This document shows positions 1 through 10,705 of a DNA stretch of 64,000 bases, piece by piece. The position numbers were made by a program, and so were the translations under genes. Each line of letters opens with the position of its first letter. Position 1 is the stretch's first letter. Below the pieces are notes generated by a model that worked only from the letters and a program-made list of their open reading frames with translations, ran no database searches and was not told the origin of the DNA. Source of the stretch: Drosophila persimilis. Taxonomy: Eukaryota > Arthropoda > Insecta > Diptera > Drosophilidae. The DNA lies in NCBI RefSeq assembly GCF_003286085.1, contig NW_020825289.1, positions 3,348,001-3,412,000 on the forward strand. Direction: 5' to 3'.

Positions 1-326
1 AACAAAGGGTTCAAGATGTTGAGCAAGCTTGGGTGGCAGAAGGGCAATACCCTGGGAAAGACCAACGCCAGTGCAGGCTTACTGACACCGGTAAACATGA
101 TGTTACAGCCCACATAATGGTCATATAACTAAGTTACCTAATATTTTATGATTTGCTTCGATAGATTAATGTGGTGGCCAACGAGGGAACCAGCGGCTTA
201 GGGAGGGGTGAAACTATCAGCGCTTCCAGGCCCGTGGACAAACGGAAGATGGCCAATTTAAAGATTACCCAGGCTCGCTATCAGCGAGCCAACGACATAT
301 TCGAACTGTCCGGCGAGAGCGATTGA
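1..326 (+). CDS. C-terminal end of a G-patch domain protein (AGGF1/CG8079-like), partial
   Basis: Two exons are visible: 1-90, cut by the window edge, and 165-326, ending in TGA. They are joined by a 74-bp GT-AG intron (donor gtaaac at 91, acceptor gatag at 161-164) in phase 0. The first exon reads as a G-patch: MLSKLGWQKGNTLGK followed by GLLTP. The second continues INVVANEGTSGLGRGE and then a basic tail. G-patch domains are RNA-processing modules that bind RNA or activate DEAH helicases. The closest match I can recall is the C-terminal region of AGGF1-family proteins (fly CG8079), but I cannot verify that here. A poly(A) signal AATAAA lies at 549-554. The domain call is firm; the gene identity is tentative. 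Confidence 0.75.
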
Positions 327-1557
327 AAGGCCTTTACTTTTAAGATGGAAACACATTTAATTAACAATTGCTCAAACATATGCATAGGTATGTGTGGATT
401 ATGTGTGCATATACTTATTGATTTGCATTTATGTATGTATATATGTATGTGTATAGTATTAATTAAAAATCTTTCTATACGGTTAAGCTATCAGTCAATT
501 AATTAAATTAGCTTCGATTTAAAAAAAAAGTAGAAAATGGTAATGTTAAATAAATATGACGTCGGTCGGCTACTCGTGTGGCTAAACTAAATGCGAGTGA
601 ATTGCGCACGAAAATCAATCGTTTAAATTAATTATGAAGTAGCCTATGTTAATGTTAAATACAAAAGCCTCTTAAGATATGTGGTTTCTCTTGCAATATA
701 CATACATATGTCGGATAAGAGAGCTTGCAATACGTAATGTCGTATGGTTGATAATACTTTGCCATATGAAAGTGTGTTCGATATTATTTAGTGGACAGTT
801 TGGACGGTTTGCCAACCACCTTAGGCCATCCACCGCTTACAACACGAAACGCTCAACGAGAATCTTTGGATGCTGGAACTGTGGGAGTACACAGCGCAGA
901 AATGCGCGACAGCTACCTCCCCCCATAACGCCTTCTATGTCATTTGCTAATGATATTAATACGTAGATGCTTCGCAGCAGCTTCTCTCTAACAGCTCCCC
1001 GCGGCCTTGACACCTATGAAGAACCCGGTGCTGCAGGAGTGCTGATATACCTCGCACCATGAACTGTATGTGTGGTTGTTGAATCCGCATATTTTGTGCA
1101 CCTGAAAGTGGGAAAGGGCGTTAAGTAAAATGTGTCACATCGTTCCACTCCAGCGGAGGCTCACCAGTCGCTGCTTCGGGCAATTGTACCGACAGGACAC
1201 GCAGCGCGGCAGACGCGTCTCCAGATCCACCAAGCAAGTATCCTTCGGGCCACATATGATGTCAGCGCAGCTCACGCGGTCCGCTGCAAAATAAATTTCA
1301 CGATTTCACGTATTCAGTTGGCCGTGGTTAAGTTTCTGTTTGGTTTTATGTTTGCAATTTCAGTTTATGGCCAATGTGAAGGGCCCCGGCCCATATCCGG
1401 CTACCCATGAGAACAGAACAACATCAGGTGCTGCCAATCACGGCACTTGAGACGTTACGAACCAGAGCCTCCGTGAAATATGCAAAAAAAAACGTTCTAG
1501 CACCAGGAAGCAAAAGTCATCATCATTTAATCGCAATCTCCACAAGATTCAAGCGCT
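327..1557. other. Intergenic region with 3' UTR and weak small-ORF candidates
   Basis: The start is AT-rich 3' UTR of the upstream gene, with AATAAA at 549-554. Further on, the + strand has a frame starting MCHIVPLQRRLTSR at 1130. With a hypothetical intron (donor gtatcc near 1238, acceptor tttcag near 1361) it would give a basic protein of about 64 residues ending near 1431. I do not recognise it and the donor is weak. No other convincing coding signal, tRNA or repeat was seen. These may be decayed gene remnants. Confidence 0.3.
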
Positions 1558-2600
1558 GTTTTTATACCCGATACTCAAAATGAGTATTGGGGTATATTAG
1601 ATTTGTGGTAAAAGTGGATGTGTGTAACGTCCAGAAGGAATCGTTTCAGCATCAATAGCCGAGTCGATTGAGCCATGTCTGTCTGTCCGTCTGTCCGTCC
1701 CCTTCAGAGCTAGAGCAACTATGTTTTGGATCCAGACTTCTGTGAAATGTCACTGCTACAAAAATATTTCAAAACTTTGCCCCGCCCACTTCCGCCCCCA
1801 CAAAGGGCGAAAATCTGTGGCATCCACAATTTCGATGATACGAGAAAACTAAAGACGCAGAATAGTAGAAGATGACTACATTTCTAGAGTGCAAAATCTG
1901 AACCAGATCGTATAATTATTATAGCCAGAATCAAGAAAACAATTTCATTCTTTCTCGCTCTGTCTCTCTCTAACACACAGGTTTCATGGTCGGTTTTGCC
2001 AATTGCAAAATATGAGTTCAAGGATCTCAGAACCTATAAGAGCCAGAGCAACCAAATTTGGTATCCACACTCCTGTGATATCGGACCTTGACCGTTTCGT
2101 GTCCAAATTTCGCCACACCCCCTTCCGCCCACACAAAGGACGAAATTCTGGGGCATCCACAAATCTCAGAGACTATTAAGGCTAGAGTAACCATATTTGG
2201 TATCCGCACTTCTGTTAGATCTCACTATAAACGTAAACTAAAACGTATATCTCAGAATTTCGCCCCACTCCCTTCCGCCCCCACAAAGAACGAAAATCTG
2301 TTGCATCCACAATATTGCACATTCAAGAAAACTGAAAACGCAGAATCTATCAGATTGCCGAATCTGGATCAGATCGGATAATTTTTGTAGCCAAAAGCAA
2401 GAAATCAATTTGCAGTGGCTACGCAGCGCCCGGCGTCACGCTCAGACTGATTTTCTGTCTCTCTCGCACGCACTCTTTGTCGTGTCGTTTAATATTAGCG
2501 GCGTCTGCCGGAGGAGAGCCATACTGACTTAGTATCGGGTATAACTGTAGAGTTGCGGAGTCCGCAGCAACTCACAACGTTCCCCCTCGTTTTTTTTTTT
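1558..2600 (+). mobile_element. DINE-1/SGM-like non-autonomous Helentron-type repeat, full-length copy
   Basis: The copy opens with TTTATACCCGATACTCAAAA and closes with AACTCACAACGTTCCCCCTC plus a T-run. It carries a GTCTGTCTGTCCGTC microsatellite near 1680-1700 and repeated internal modules of the type CCGCCCCCACAAAGGACGAAAATCTG. The same modules recur in this window at 15617, 18470, 18792 and, inverted, at 24278, 25095, 27965 and 36600. Edge and microsatellite style match the DINE-1/INE-1/SGM family of flies, which are thought to be mobilised by Helentrons. ORFs inside are by-products. The family name is from memory; the repeat relationship is seen directly. Confidence 0.75.
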
Positions 2601-3252
2601 AGCTGTCGATATCTTAAATTCAGTCCAATCTCCGCATATATATAATCTCGTGTTATAACTACTACTTCGGATCCAATATCCACCATAATGATTTAGAAAT
2701 CTACTGCAGCATTGACTTATGCCAATACTATCCTATCTTTCCTTCCGCTTAACTGTGGTGCTGTGGCTTCGGCTGTCGTTGGGTCCCAGAACTACCATTT
2801 TCTACGCTGACATATTATTCACACCGCAGGCAATGGTACGGACAGGGCAGCCCTACCCCGCACGCGACGACTGGAGCGCATGCTCAAGACGGGTAGCAGC
2901 AAGCCGAACCGAGCTGGAGATCCAGCACAGTCGGACGGCCAAGAGGCAAGGGAGTCAGCCAAGCGGCACGCAGCCGCAAACGCCAGGCAATATATGTATT
3001 TATCGTCAACATGATCTCCGACTTGGCAACAATGTTGCATGCCCCCGAAGCATTGTAGAAGGCAATTGCTTACCGGGTGGAGCAGGGCATGGACTGGACG
3101 GGGGATGGGCTGCATGCTGGCGGGGCGGGGCAGAGTATACATACGTCTGGTTCTGCATCTCTGGGCGGACAAAACGGCGACGGTGCATGAAAGTCGCCCG
3201 TCTACCAATTCGTAACAGTTAAAGTTTATTAATTTCAACTGCCAATTTAGCT
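2601..3252. other. Spacer between DINE copy and the proposed Fs 3' end
   Basis: Several overlapping ORFs are open on both strands here, as expected for GC-rich non-coding DNA, and none matches a family I know. On the - strand AATAAA lies at 3230-3225, 23 bp beyond the proposed Fs stop codon. That makes it a plausible poly(A) signal for Fs. Confidence 0.4.
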
Positions 3253-3461
3253 TTAGGCCTTTAGGTCCTTTGCAACGACTGCGCTCCTCCCTGCGTGGCT
3301 CCCCCTGGCCACACTGGTTGATTGTGATGGATATGTCGGGAGCACGGCCACGACCACGGCCTCGCTGCCTCGCGTACCGCCTGCATCAGCATATCTACAC
3401 ATCGCACATCTACAGATGTGGCTGCAGGTATGGCTGATAATGCCGTCACAATGCAGGGCAA
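3253..3461 (-). CDS. Candidate last coding exon of Fs (tentative)
   Basis: Exon 5 of Fs ends with one leftover base. An acceptor (attatag) just before 3461 would continue in the matching phase into a 69-residue Cys-containing tail (HTCSHICRCAMCRYADAGG) that stops at 3253. AATAAA follows 23 bp later on the same strand. The tail does not look like a third follistatin domain. If the acceptor is wrong, exon 5 could instead read through its donor to a stop at 5325. Only phase, splice sites and the poly(A) signal support it. Confidence 0.35.
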
Positions 3462-6400
3462 CTATAATTTGCAATGTCGACGTGGTTTAATCAACGCCAG
3501 CGGCTGTCCCGGATCTCCCCTCCGTCGGTTATTGCCCAACGTCCGTTGGCGGAACTTAATGCAACATTGTGTGGCATGGTCAGGAATTTGGCGTGGGTCA
3601 TGTGTCTGTGTGTCTATGTCATGTGTGCGTGAATGTGTGTGTGCGTCTGTGTTACCATTCTGGCTGTCTGGCTATTCGGGCATTGCGTGTTGTTTAAGGT
3701 GATTTTAATACGATCGTAAACTACAGCCAGCGCAGGGGAAGAGCAACAGCAAGAGTAAGAGCAAGAGCCCAGACGCTGAGCCAGACATAAGTGACGTCGC
3801 GACGACGTGGACAGCTAGACGGCTGTGTATGTGCATGGGGATGGAGATGGGGATGGAATGGGGATGTGGCTGCGGCCGAGTCTGGCAGTTGCAATCACAG
3901 AACCTGCGTCACCAAAGTCGTTGCGAAAATGGCGTTTTAATGGTTTGAACGTGTAGTCATATTTCTTGGGGGCAGCGGGAACTCTTAGTGGCCTGAGTCT
4001 GATTCTGAGTCTGAGTCCCTGCTTGTGCTAGTGCCTGTTCTGTTCCTGTGCCTGTTTTATTTTGCTTGGACCCGAGCCTGGATTGCTGGTTCGCTGGATC
4101 GCTGGATCGCTGCAAGTATTTACGAGTATGTGAAAGCAGACAAGCAAACACACGAGAGCCATAAACTGACTATCCATGAAGATAAAAAGCTCAGGGACCA
4201 ACGCACACAGGTGCACTATCTTATCGACGGGCGATCCACAGAACATAATGAGGAACAGACGCATATTCGTACAATCCAACAGTTGGAAGGGGCAATGGCA
4301 ATTGCAATGGCAAGGGAACGACTAGGTGTGAGTGGAAGTGCCAGAGGAAGAAAGCAGTCTGGCCGAGATCAAGAAACTGCATGCACGCACGCATTCGCAG
4401 GAAGGGAATGAAATGGAAGGGGACGCAAGAGAAGGGAAGGGAAGGAAAGGGAAGGAAAGGAAAGGGCTAAAAGCAAAAGTGAATAGTAGTTAATGATCTT
4501 AACTTATTGTAATGTCCGGCTACCGTTCAGAGTGGGCATAAGATCGTGCTGGAAGGGTACAGGAGCCGGCAAGCTCTACCGGCAATGGTCTCAGCCGACT
4601 CTCAGGAGAGTAATGGTAGTGCTGGTAACTTCGGAGAATGCGGACCGACATCATAATCGTACTGGGTGCAGAATGATTGGTCATTGATAAGTAATAACAG
4701 AGGGGTGCGGCTGGTAGAGGGAATTGCGTCAGCTGTTGCTGTCGGCGCGGGGCTGGCAGTGTTTGTTTCGGCATTAATTTGCAACAAAACACAGCAATTA
4801 CCAGGCCATTGCAGCCAGCAGCCAGCAGCCGGCAGTCCAGCTCCCACTGCGGCCTGCATTGTAATTAATTGGATATTGGAGTCGATCAATCGGAGTGCGA
4901 CCACAAAACTAATAAGCATGAATGATACGAGCACCGACGACGCGGTAGCGGGGCAAGCTGTAATTGTGGATGCGCGCCAGCAAAGTGGAGCAGCCGACAG
5001 ACTGTGCGACAGTGCGGCCTAATCGAATTGCTGGCAATCATGGAGCCGTATAAGCAAATGCAGCAATTTCAGCCAATCGCCGAGCAGCGGCAACCCGATA
5101 TGGCCTGGCTGCAGACCATCGCCACAGCCAGAGCCACAGTCAGAGCCAGAGCAGCAAGGTAACCAATCGACTTGACTTGACTCGACTCGACTCGAATCGC
5201 CTATGCGAGTACTAAGCCTCAGTCAGCCAAGTCAATCAAATGCAAAATTGCGGTTCTTTGCTGATTGTTGTTAAATTTGCACAGCCCCTCTGGAACAACC
5301 ATCAAGCCAGCTAAAACCTCAGAGCTAAAACAGCAACAATGCACTGCAATTGCCATTGCAATTGCAATTGCAATTGCAGGCTACAGTTTGCCGACAGCAG
5401 CAGGGCTCTCCATACCAATTAATTTGATTGACTTTTCCAGCCAAACTCCGACTGCCGGGCAGCCGGGCAGCCGGGCACGCGGGCAGTCGGAGAGCCGACT
5501 CCAGAAACTGGACAAAATACTCATACATACCACGACAGGGTCCCGAATATGCCACGGCGATGGAACGTCCAGTTTTGCAAATCATTCGATTTATATCACA
5601 AAGGCTCCTGTATGTCTTGCCGTCGACACCGCACACTGCCTGCTGCTGCTCCTCCTCCTCTTCCCGGGGACACTCGATTTTGCAGGGAATGCAGTGCGGG
5701 GTCAGGTACTGATCCTCTACGCAGGTTAGGCCATTCAAGCACTGGACGCCTCTACAGCTACCTGTGGAAATGAGAGCGTACATCAATACAATACACGCAC
5801 ACATGTACACATAGTCCTAATAATTTGTAAGTTTAAAGTTCAAACAAAATATATTCATTTTGCAAATAAAATTTTGTATTCAGAATACAAAGAACTGGCG
5901 TTGTCCACGTAGCTCTTCCCCATTCGCGCTGTCGAAGCCCCACCAGTCAACACATCTGAACTAGTCTCCTGAGTAAACTCATGCCGAATCTGGCAACTTT
6001 GTCTTCGTTGCTTAGGCGCTGATTGGGACTATTAATAAACTATTGGCCAATTTCTATGATTAGCCAGATCGTCGCAGTGTACAAAAGTGTGTGTTTGTGT
6101 GTGTGTGAGTGTGGATATATTCGCTTATATGGCGAGCAATAAACTGTCGAAATTTATCATGGTACATGCCACGCCAATGGGGCCCGCTGATGCGAGGCCC
6201 CAACGCGTTGGCGCCAACTGTGACACTTGCAAGAAATTGCATTCATTTTTCTGCTCAAAATTACGAGTGCTATTGAATGCGAATGCGAGTGCGAGTGGAT
6301 GCCGTAGATGTGGATCCTGTCCCATCCATCCCCTTCTATCTTCCGCGGCAAGCAGCTCCATGCATAGGCAAACGGTTGCGTTGCCGATTGCGCATTCCAT

Positions 6401-9400
6401 TGGATATCGGCACGCGCCAACGTTAGATAGCTGTCATTGTTGGTGTTGTTGTTGATTCGAGTATTGCCGTTTATGTCTTGCAACAGAAATTGCCACGAAA
6501 CGGCCACAGAAGCATCAGTGGCAGTGGCAGTGGCAGTGGCAGTAGCAGCCATGTCGTGTGCTCACGGCTAATCCAACAAGTTCTTTGGACTCTTGGCTCA
6601 TCGTTCTTGTGCGCCGCGCTGTTTTATTGATAATTTGAGCATGTTTGAGAGTGCTTCCTGTATCATTAAATTATTACACAACATTTCGATCGAAGCTCTG
6701 GAGGGGATTGGGACCGGGACCGGGATCGGGATCGAGATCGGGATCGGGTCCGGGATCGGATCGGATAGGCGATGCAATTGGTGCTACCCTAACTCCAACT
6801 TCAACTTCAACGTCTGGCTCCGGCTCTGGCTCTGGCTCTGGCTCTGACTGGTTGATTTCACCACTGGCGACAAGTTGTTGGCCGTAATTGAAATGTGCAA
6901 TAATTTGTCATCTAATCTAATTGTGGCACGCGAGCAGCCCGTTCCCGTTCCCCAGCCCGGACAGTATATGAATTTTTCTCTGCGTGTGTGTGGATATGGG
7001 TAGACTTACTCTTGCAGTGCCCCCGATAGGCGACCTCCAGTTGGGCGTTGCTTGTGCGGCAGGCGCGCTTGCGCAGCTGGCATTCGGTGTTGTAGGTGCG
7101 TCCGTCGGTGCCGCAAACCGGATTCTTGTGCTGCTGCTGGTGCTGCTGCTGAAAGTAACCAAGTTAACAAAACGCCCAAAAAACTGCCCCAAGGAGTATG
7201 CAACGCTAAGTGCGAATGGAATGGATAGAATGGCGGGGACTGGGACTGGGACTGGGATGGGATGGGATGAGGACTTACCATCAGCACAGGCTCATAAATT
7301 CCACCCAGAAAAGCCAAGTCACCGGCATTAGCCAAGTGGCCATGGCTGATGCTGATGCTATGGCCGTCCGCAACCGCAGTCGCTGCCGCAGCCGCTGCCG
7401 ATGACGCAGTCATTTCACTTCCGTGTTCATCCAGGTACAGACGACGCTGCGCATGTGCCCCAGACATTGTGGTATTCGCTGCCAGCGTAGATGCTGCTGC
7501 GGTGCTCGTATCAGCTTCTGCTTCTGTCTCAGCCACTTCTGCCGGGTTAACTGCCGTTCCAAAGCGCTGTTCGTGCTGTTCATGATCCTTGCCGGGCCTG
7601 TGTTTGGGCCGCCTGTGCCTGCGCGGCTCCCGCTGCCCATTGTCATGATTTGGGGCATGCTCAATGCGTCTGGTTCTGGTAGTGGCTTTCTGGTGTCTGA
7701 ACGGGGCATTGTCTAGCTTCTGGTACTGTCTATTACTGTCGTTGGCGGGTTCATTAGCATTTGCAAACTTGTGTCTAGACTGAGCCGAAGCCGAAGCCGG
7801 AGCTGGAGCTGGAGTCGAGACTGAGACAGAGACAGAGAGCGCCGCTTGTGCAGGCGTCTTGTCTGCTTTGGACGAGTCATTGGCTCCTGTCGTCATTGAT
7901 CTTGTAAAGTGTTTGCCTTGGTTATTTCTGTGTCTGCGCCTCTCATAGCCCGTCATTTCCACTCTGCCGCCGCTCCGCCTGGCCGTGGGCAGCTCTTGCG
8001 AATTGCTGTTGCTGTTGCTGCTGCTGCTGTCTATAATCAAAAGTCTTCTGTACTTCGTCTCGCCCTGCGCCTTTTTGTGACTCTGGCGCCGTAGCATCTG
8101 TTGCATTTCTTGGGTTTGTTCTTGTTCGTGTTCGTGCTGGCGCTGGCGCTGTTGATGCTTTCTTTGGTTGTCAGCGATGGGGTTGTTGTTGAAAATTTCG
8201 CCACTTAGACTACGTGAGCCGCGCGGTGGTGGTACTGTCACTGCCACTGTCGGCGACATCTTCCATAGCTTCTGGTGTTGTCTTCGACGCAGCGCTGCCC
8301 CGCACTCGGGGGCACAGACGCACTTGGGCCTTCCCTTGCGCTTGACGCACTTTTTGTTTGGCCCACATTTGAAACCCTTACAGTTCTCTAAAAAATGGCA
8401 AGAACAAAATATAACAAAACACACAGATTACTTTTTTGCGGCTTTGCATTGAAACAATTATTAACTGTGGGACGTCGATTGATTTGTTTCTTTTGGTTAT
8501 AATAATGATTCGATCTGATCCAGATTCGGCAATGTGGTAGATATGGTCATTCTCTATGATTGTGCGTTAATATTCTCGAATGTATCTTCGGGCGCACCCT
8601 TCCTAACCGACATTTCAGAGGAAGATGGATGGGATAATAACTGACATTACGTCTCACGGCGCAGGAAAGGCGCATACCCAAGCGGTATGACAATGTAACT
8701 TAAGTCTTCCTTCTTCATGAAAATATCTTATTTCGTTCAGAAGCTAATAATTTATCGAGCTGAAATGGCCGAATGTCCCACTGTGCGTCGCGTTTCAGGT
8801 GTTTTTTCTCGATTTGGGACTATAGTATATAGTATAGTCTATTCGTAAACACTTTTAGGGAGACTTGCAAGTATGGAATGGATGCCAGCAGAACTCAGAG
8901 TTAGGTTAGGTAGAGGCGGCTGCCAGGCTCGCTCGGAGCCCGACACACTTAGGCCGGTTTCCGCCCGTTGTGATACCGCTTGGGATCCTTCCCTCCCTGC
9001 AGTGAGATTTCATGTCAACAGTTGTCCCATCCAGATGCTCTTATAAAGTTTGCAATCTTTCTGGGACACAGCGTGGACATCTCCGAGATGTCGTTCAGGA
9101 AGGCGGACCTAAGAGTTTTAGTGCCGGATTTATCCAGAAGGGTCGGACACGAAAAGACCCTGTCCTTCGGGTACCGACATATGTACCTTATTTGGTATAT
9201 TAGATAATCGTTTCTTTCGTTTGAATACTCTTTGCTAGCGACCCCCACCAGACAATTATCATAGCTGATTTAATCGCTGTATGATTTGCCTAATCCTTAC
9301 TTCTCGTCCCACGAAGCTCGCTGCTACTGATCAGTCTATAGCCCCATCTCTTCCCAAATATCTTACTGGTATACATATGTACATATGTAAGGGCGCACCC

Positions 9401-10705
9401 TTATTGGTGGTACCTCGTTACGCACTTACCAATGCACGGAGCGCACTCGACGCCGCCTCCGATGGCCGTCGCAAAGAAGTACTCCACGCTGCTCAGCTCG
9501 CGATCGGTGTAGGAGAAGGTCTGGCTGGCGCCACAGCATTCCGACTTGGTGATGTTCGTGGAGAATATCTGGCTGCACTTGCCGCTGCCCAGGTGGGTCT
9601 GCCAGCAGGTGCCGGCTGCGGAGGGAGGAGAGCAAGATTTGGGCAGAATTTTATTAGAATTAGAATGAAACAGTCGACCTTAGCGATACGACATGCGCTG
9701 GGAGATTCCATTGAATCCTCCCCTCCAGATTTAGAAGGCCTGGAAATAGCCACCGTAAATATTGGCGTGTTTACTAAATGGAATCCGTGGGGAGAGTTCC
9801 TGCCGCTAACTATCTTGAGGCAGAAGTCGTTCCAACGATCCCAAATATCGCAGCATGCTGGAGGGAGAATTCGCGGGCCGGTCTTTCTGATCTGTTGATA
9901 TGTTTGTTTTGTTTTGATCGACCCGGCATGCCAAGCAGTGAATGCGATACCGCCGACCGTTGCCGTAAACAAACAACAGCTCTGCCGTGAGAAATTGCGT
10001 CATATTTGACTAAAATGTGTCACATTTGTCGTTCGATCCGCCGGGGCAAGGGCGAGCGACCGACGCACAGCTGCAGGCACGAAGTGAGAGGAGAGGAGAT
10101 ACATTTGGAGACACAGATGGGATGCCATGAACGGATTCAGGGAAATATCGAAATATATGATTTTGGGTCATTCTCTCCTCAAGCAAGTGTGAGTCAGAAA
10201 AAGTATCTGGACACTTACCCGCCGCCGGCCGCATATTCAGTAGCAGCAATCCTAAAGCAAACAGAGCCATCGACACCGCTTGAGAAGTGGCTCGCAGGCG
10301 GCTCCTCCTCCGATGTGGACTAGAACCAGATAGGGGCTTCTGTTTGCCTTGCTGCTTATGGTGTTCACGTGCCATTGACACCTCGTCACTTGGATCGCGA
10401 GTACCGGGCGTGCGTCTATGTCTCACTCGGTCCGCATTGACGTCACGGCCATGGTCGCCAGCAGCCCTGACACAGCCATCGTCTTTCCCGTCACTGGCCA
10501 ATTCTTGCAGAGAGTTCCATGCGATTACTATAAATAAACTTAGAATTGATCTACTTTTGTGGCTAGTAGTTGTCGTCGATGTCGATGCCACTGCCGTTGC
10601 GGCCGATTCTGATGCTGCTGACGTCTTTGACATTGTTGCCGCTAATTGGTTCGGTGGTGTACGCGCTTCCGCTGATGCCACAGGAAGTGCGCGGATCGTC
10701 GGCAT
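3253..10705 (-). CDS. Fs: Follistatin, secreted activin/BMP antagonist (complete copy)
   Basis: Proposed exons on the - strand: 10705-10219, 9615-9430, 8387-7279, 7148-7010, 5761-5531 and a tentative last exon 3461-3253. All junctions are GT-AG and keep phase. Exon 1 ends in MALFALGLLLLNMRPAAG, a signal peptide, so ATG 10270 could be the true start; the frame stays open upstream with ATGs at 10705 and 11020. Exon 2 is the follistatin TB-like domain (GTCWQTHLGSGKC, then ECCG). Exon 3 starts the first follistatin domain (CKGFKCGPNKKCVKRKG), followed by about 340 low-complexity residues. Exon 4 supplies its Kazal half (NPVCGTDGRTYNTEC). Exon 5 is a second domain (CRGVQCLNGLTC, Kazal VCGVDGKTYRSLC). 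Family members bind activin/BMP ligands outside the cell. A third vertebrate-type follistatin domain was not found. Exons 1-2 lie inside the palindrome and are duplicated. Confidence 0.85.
3462..5530 (-). other. Probable Fs intron 5
   Basis: This is simple-sequence-rich DNA: TG-rich tracts near 3600-3650, AAGGG tracts at 4418-4466, and alternating CAATTG repeats at 5345-5375. Many short ORFs occur on both strands but none has recognisable domains. The donor gtatgt directly follows exon 5 at 5530. Confidence 0.4.
5762..7009 (-). other. Fs intron 4 with simple repeats
   Basis: It is bounded by donor gtaagt at 7009 and an acceptor ending cag at 5762. It contains a TG tract (6086-6112), a GGCAGT hexamer run (6520-6545), a GGGATC/GGGACC run (6705-6765) and a GGCTCT run (6818-6846). 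ORFs over these runs are low-complexity artefacts. Confidence 0.6.
8590..8687 (-). repeat. Dispersed repeat copy B, abutting the left palindrome arm
   Basis: Read on the - strand it has taccgcttgggtatgcgcct and then the conserved stretch ending tattatcccatcca. About 60 bp are nearly identical to 35391-35455, just outside the right arm. It is also related to the repeat at 8899-9200. I do not recognise the family name. Confidence 0.6.
8899..9200 (+). repeat. Dispersed repeat copy A (left arm)
   Basis: It starts with a TTAGGTTAGG motif, then AGGCGGCTGCCAGGCTCGCT, ACCGCTTGGGAT and TCCCATCCAGATGCTCTTA. The same order of motifs occurs at 35347-35515, so it is a repeat family and not unique DNA. 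It is mirrored at 34662-34963. Confidence 0.6.
9616..10218 (-). other. Fs intron 1 (left copy)
   Basis: It is bounded by donor gtaagt at 10218 and acceptor ctccgcag at 9616. It is mirrored at 33644-34246 in the right arm with only scattered substitutions. No coding potential was recognised; the overlapping + strand ORFs are by-products. Confidence 0.7.

Larger units (their letters stand above)
8388..9429 (-). other. Fs intron 2, crossing the palindrome's left boundary
   Basis: The intron contains a DINE-like scrap (about 8505-8570), two copies of another dispersed repeat (8590-8687 and 8899-9200), and the point at 8688 where inverted similarity to the right arm begins. There is no coding signal. 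Splicing of Fs across it looks unaffected, since both splice sites are consensus. Confidence 0.7.

Noticed and set aside
2719..3238. Overlapping long ORFs on both strands, one with an acceptor-like start at 2830
   Set aside because: Open frames on several strands at once in GC-rich DNA, no recognisable domain, and the exon-like + frame ends without a donor.
5040..5162. + strand frame MEPYKQMQQFQPIAEQ ending at a donor-like gtaacc
   Set aside because: Low-complexity Gln/Ala/Arg composition inside the Fs intron on the opposite strand; no partner exon seen.
5265..5729. 154-aa + strand ORF over Fs exon 5
   Set aside because: It is the antisense shadow of the Kazal exon and a CAATTG repeat.
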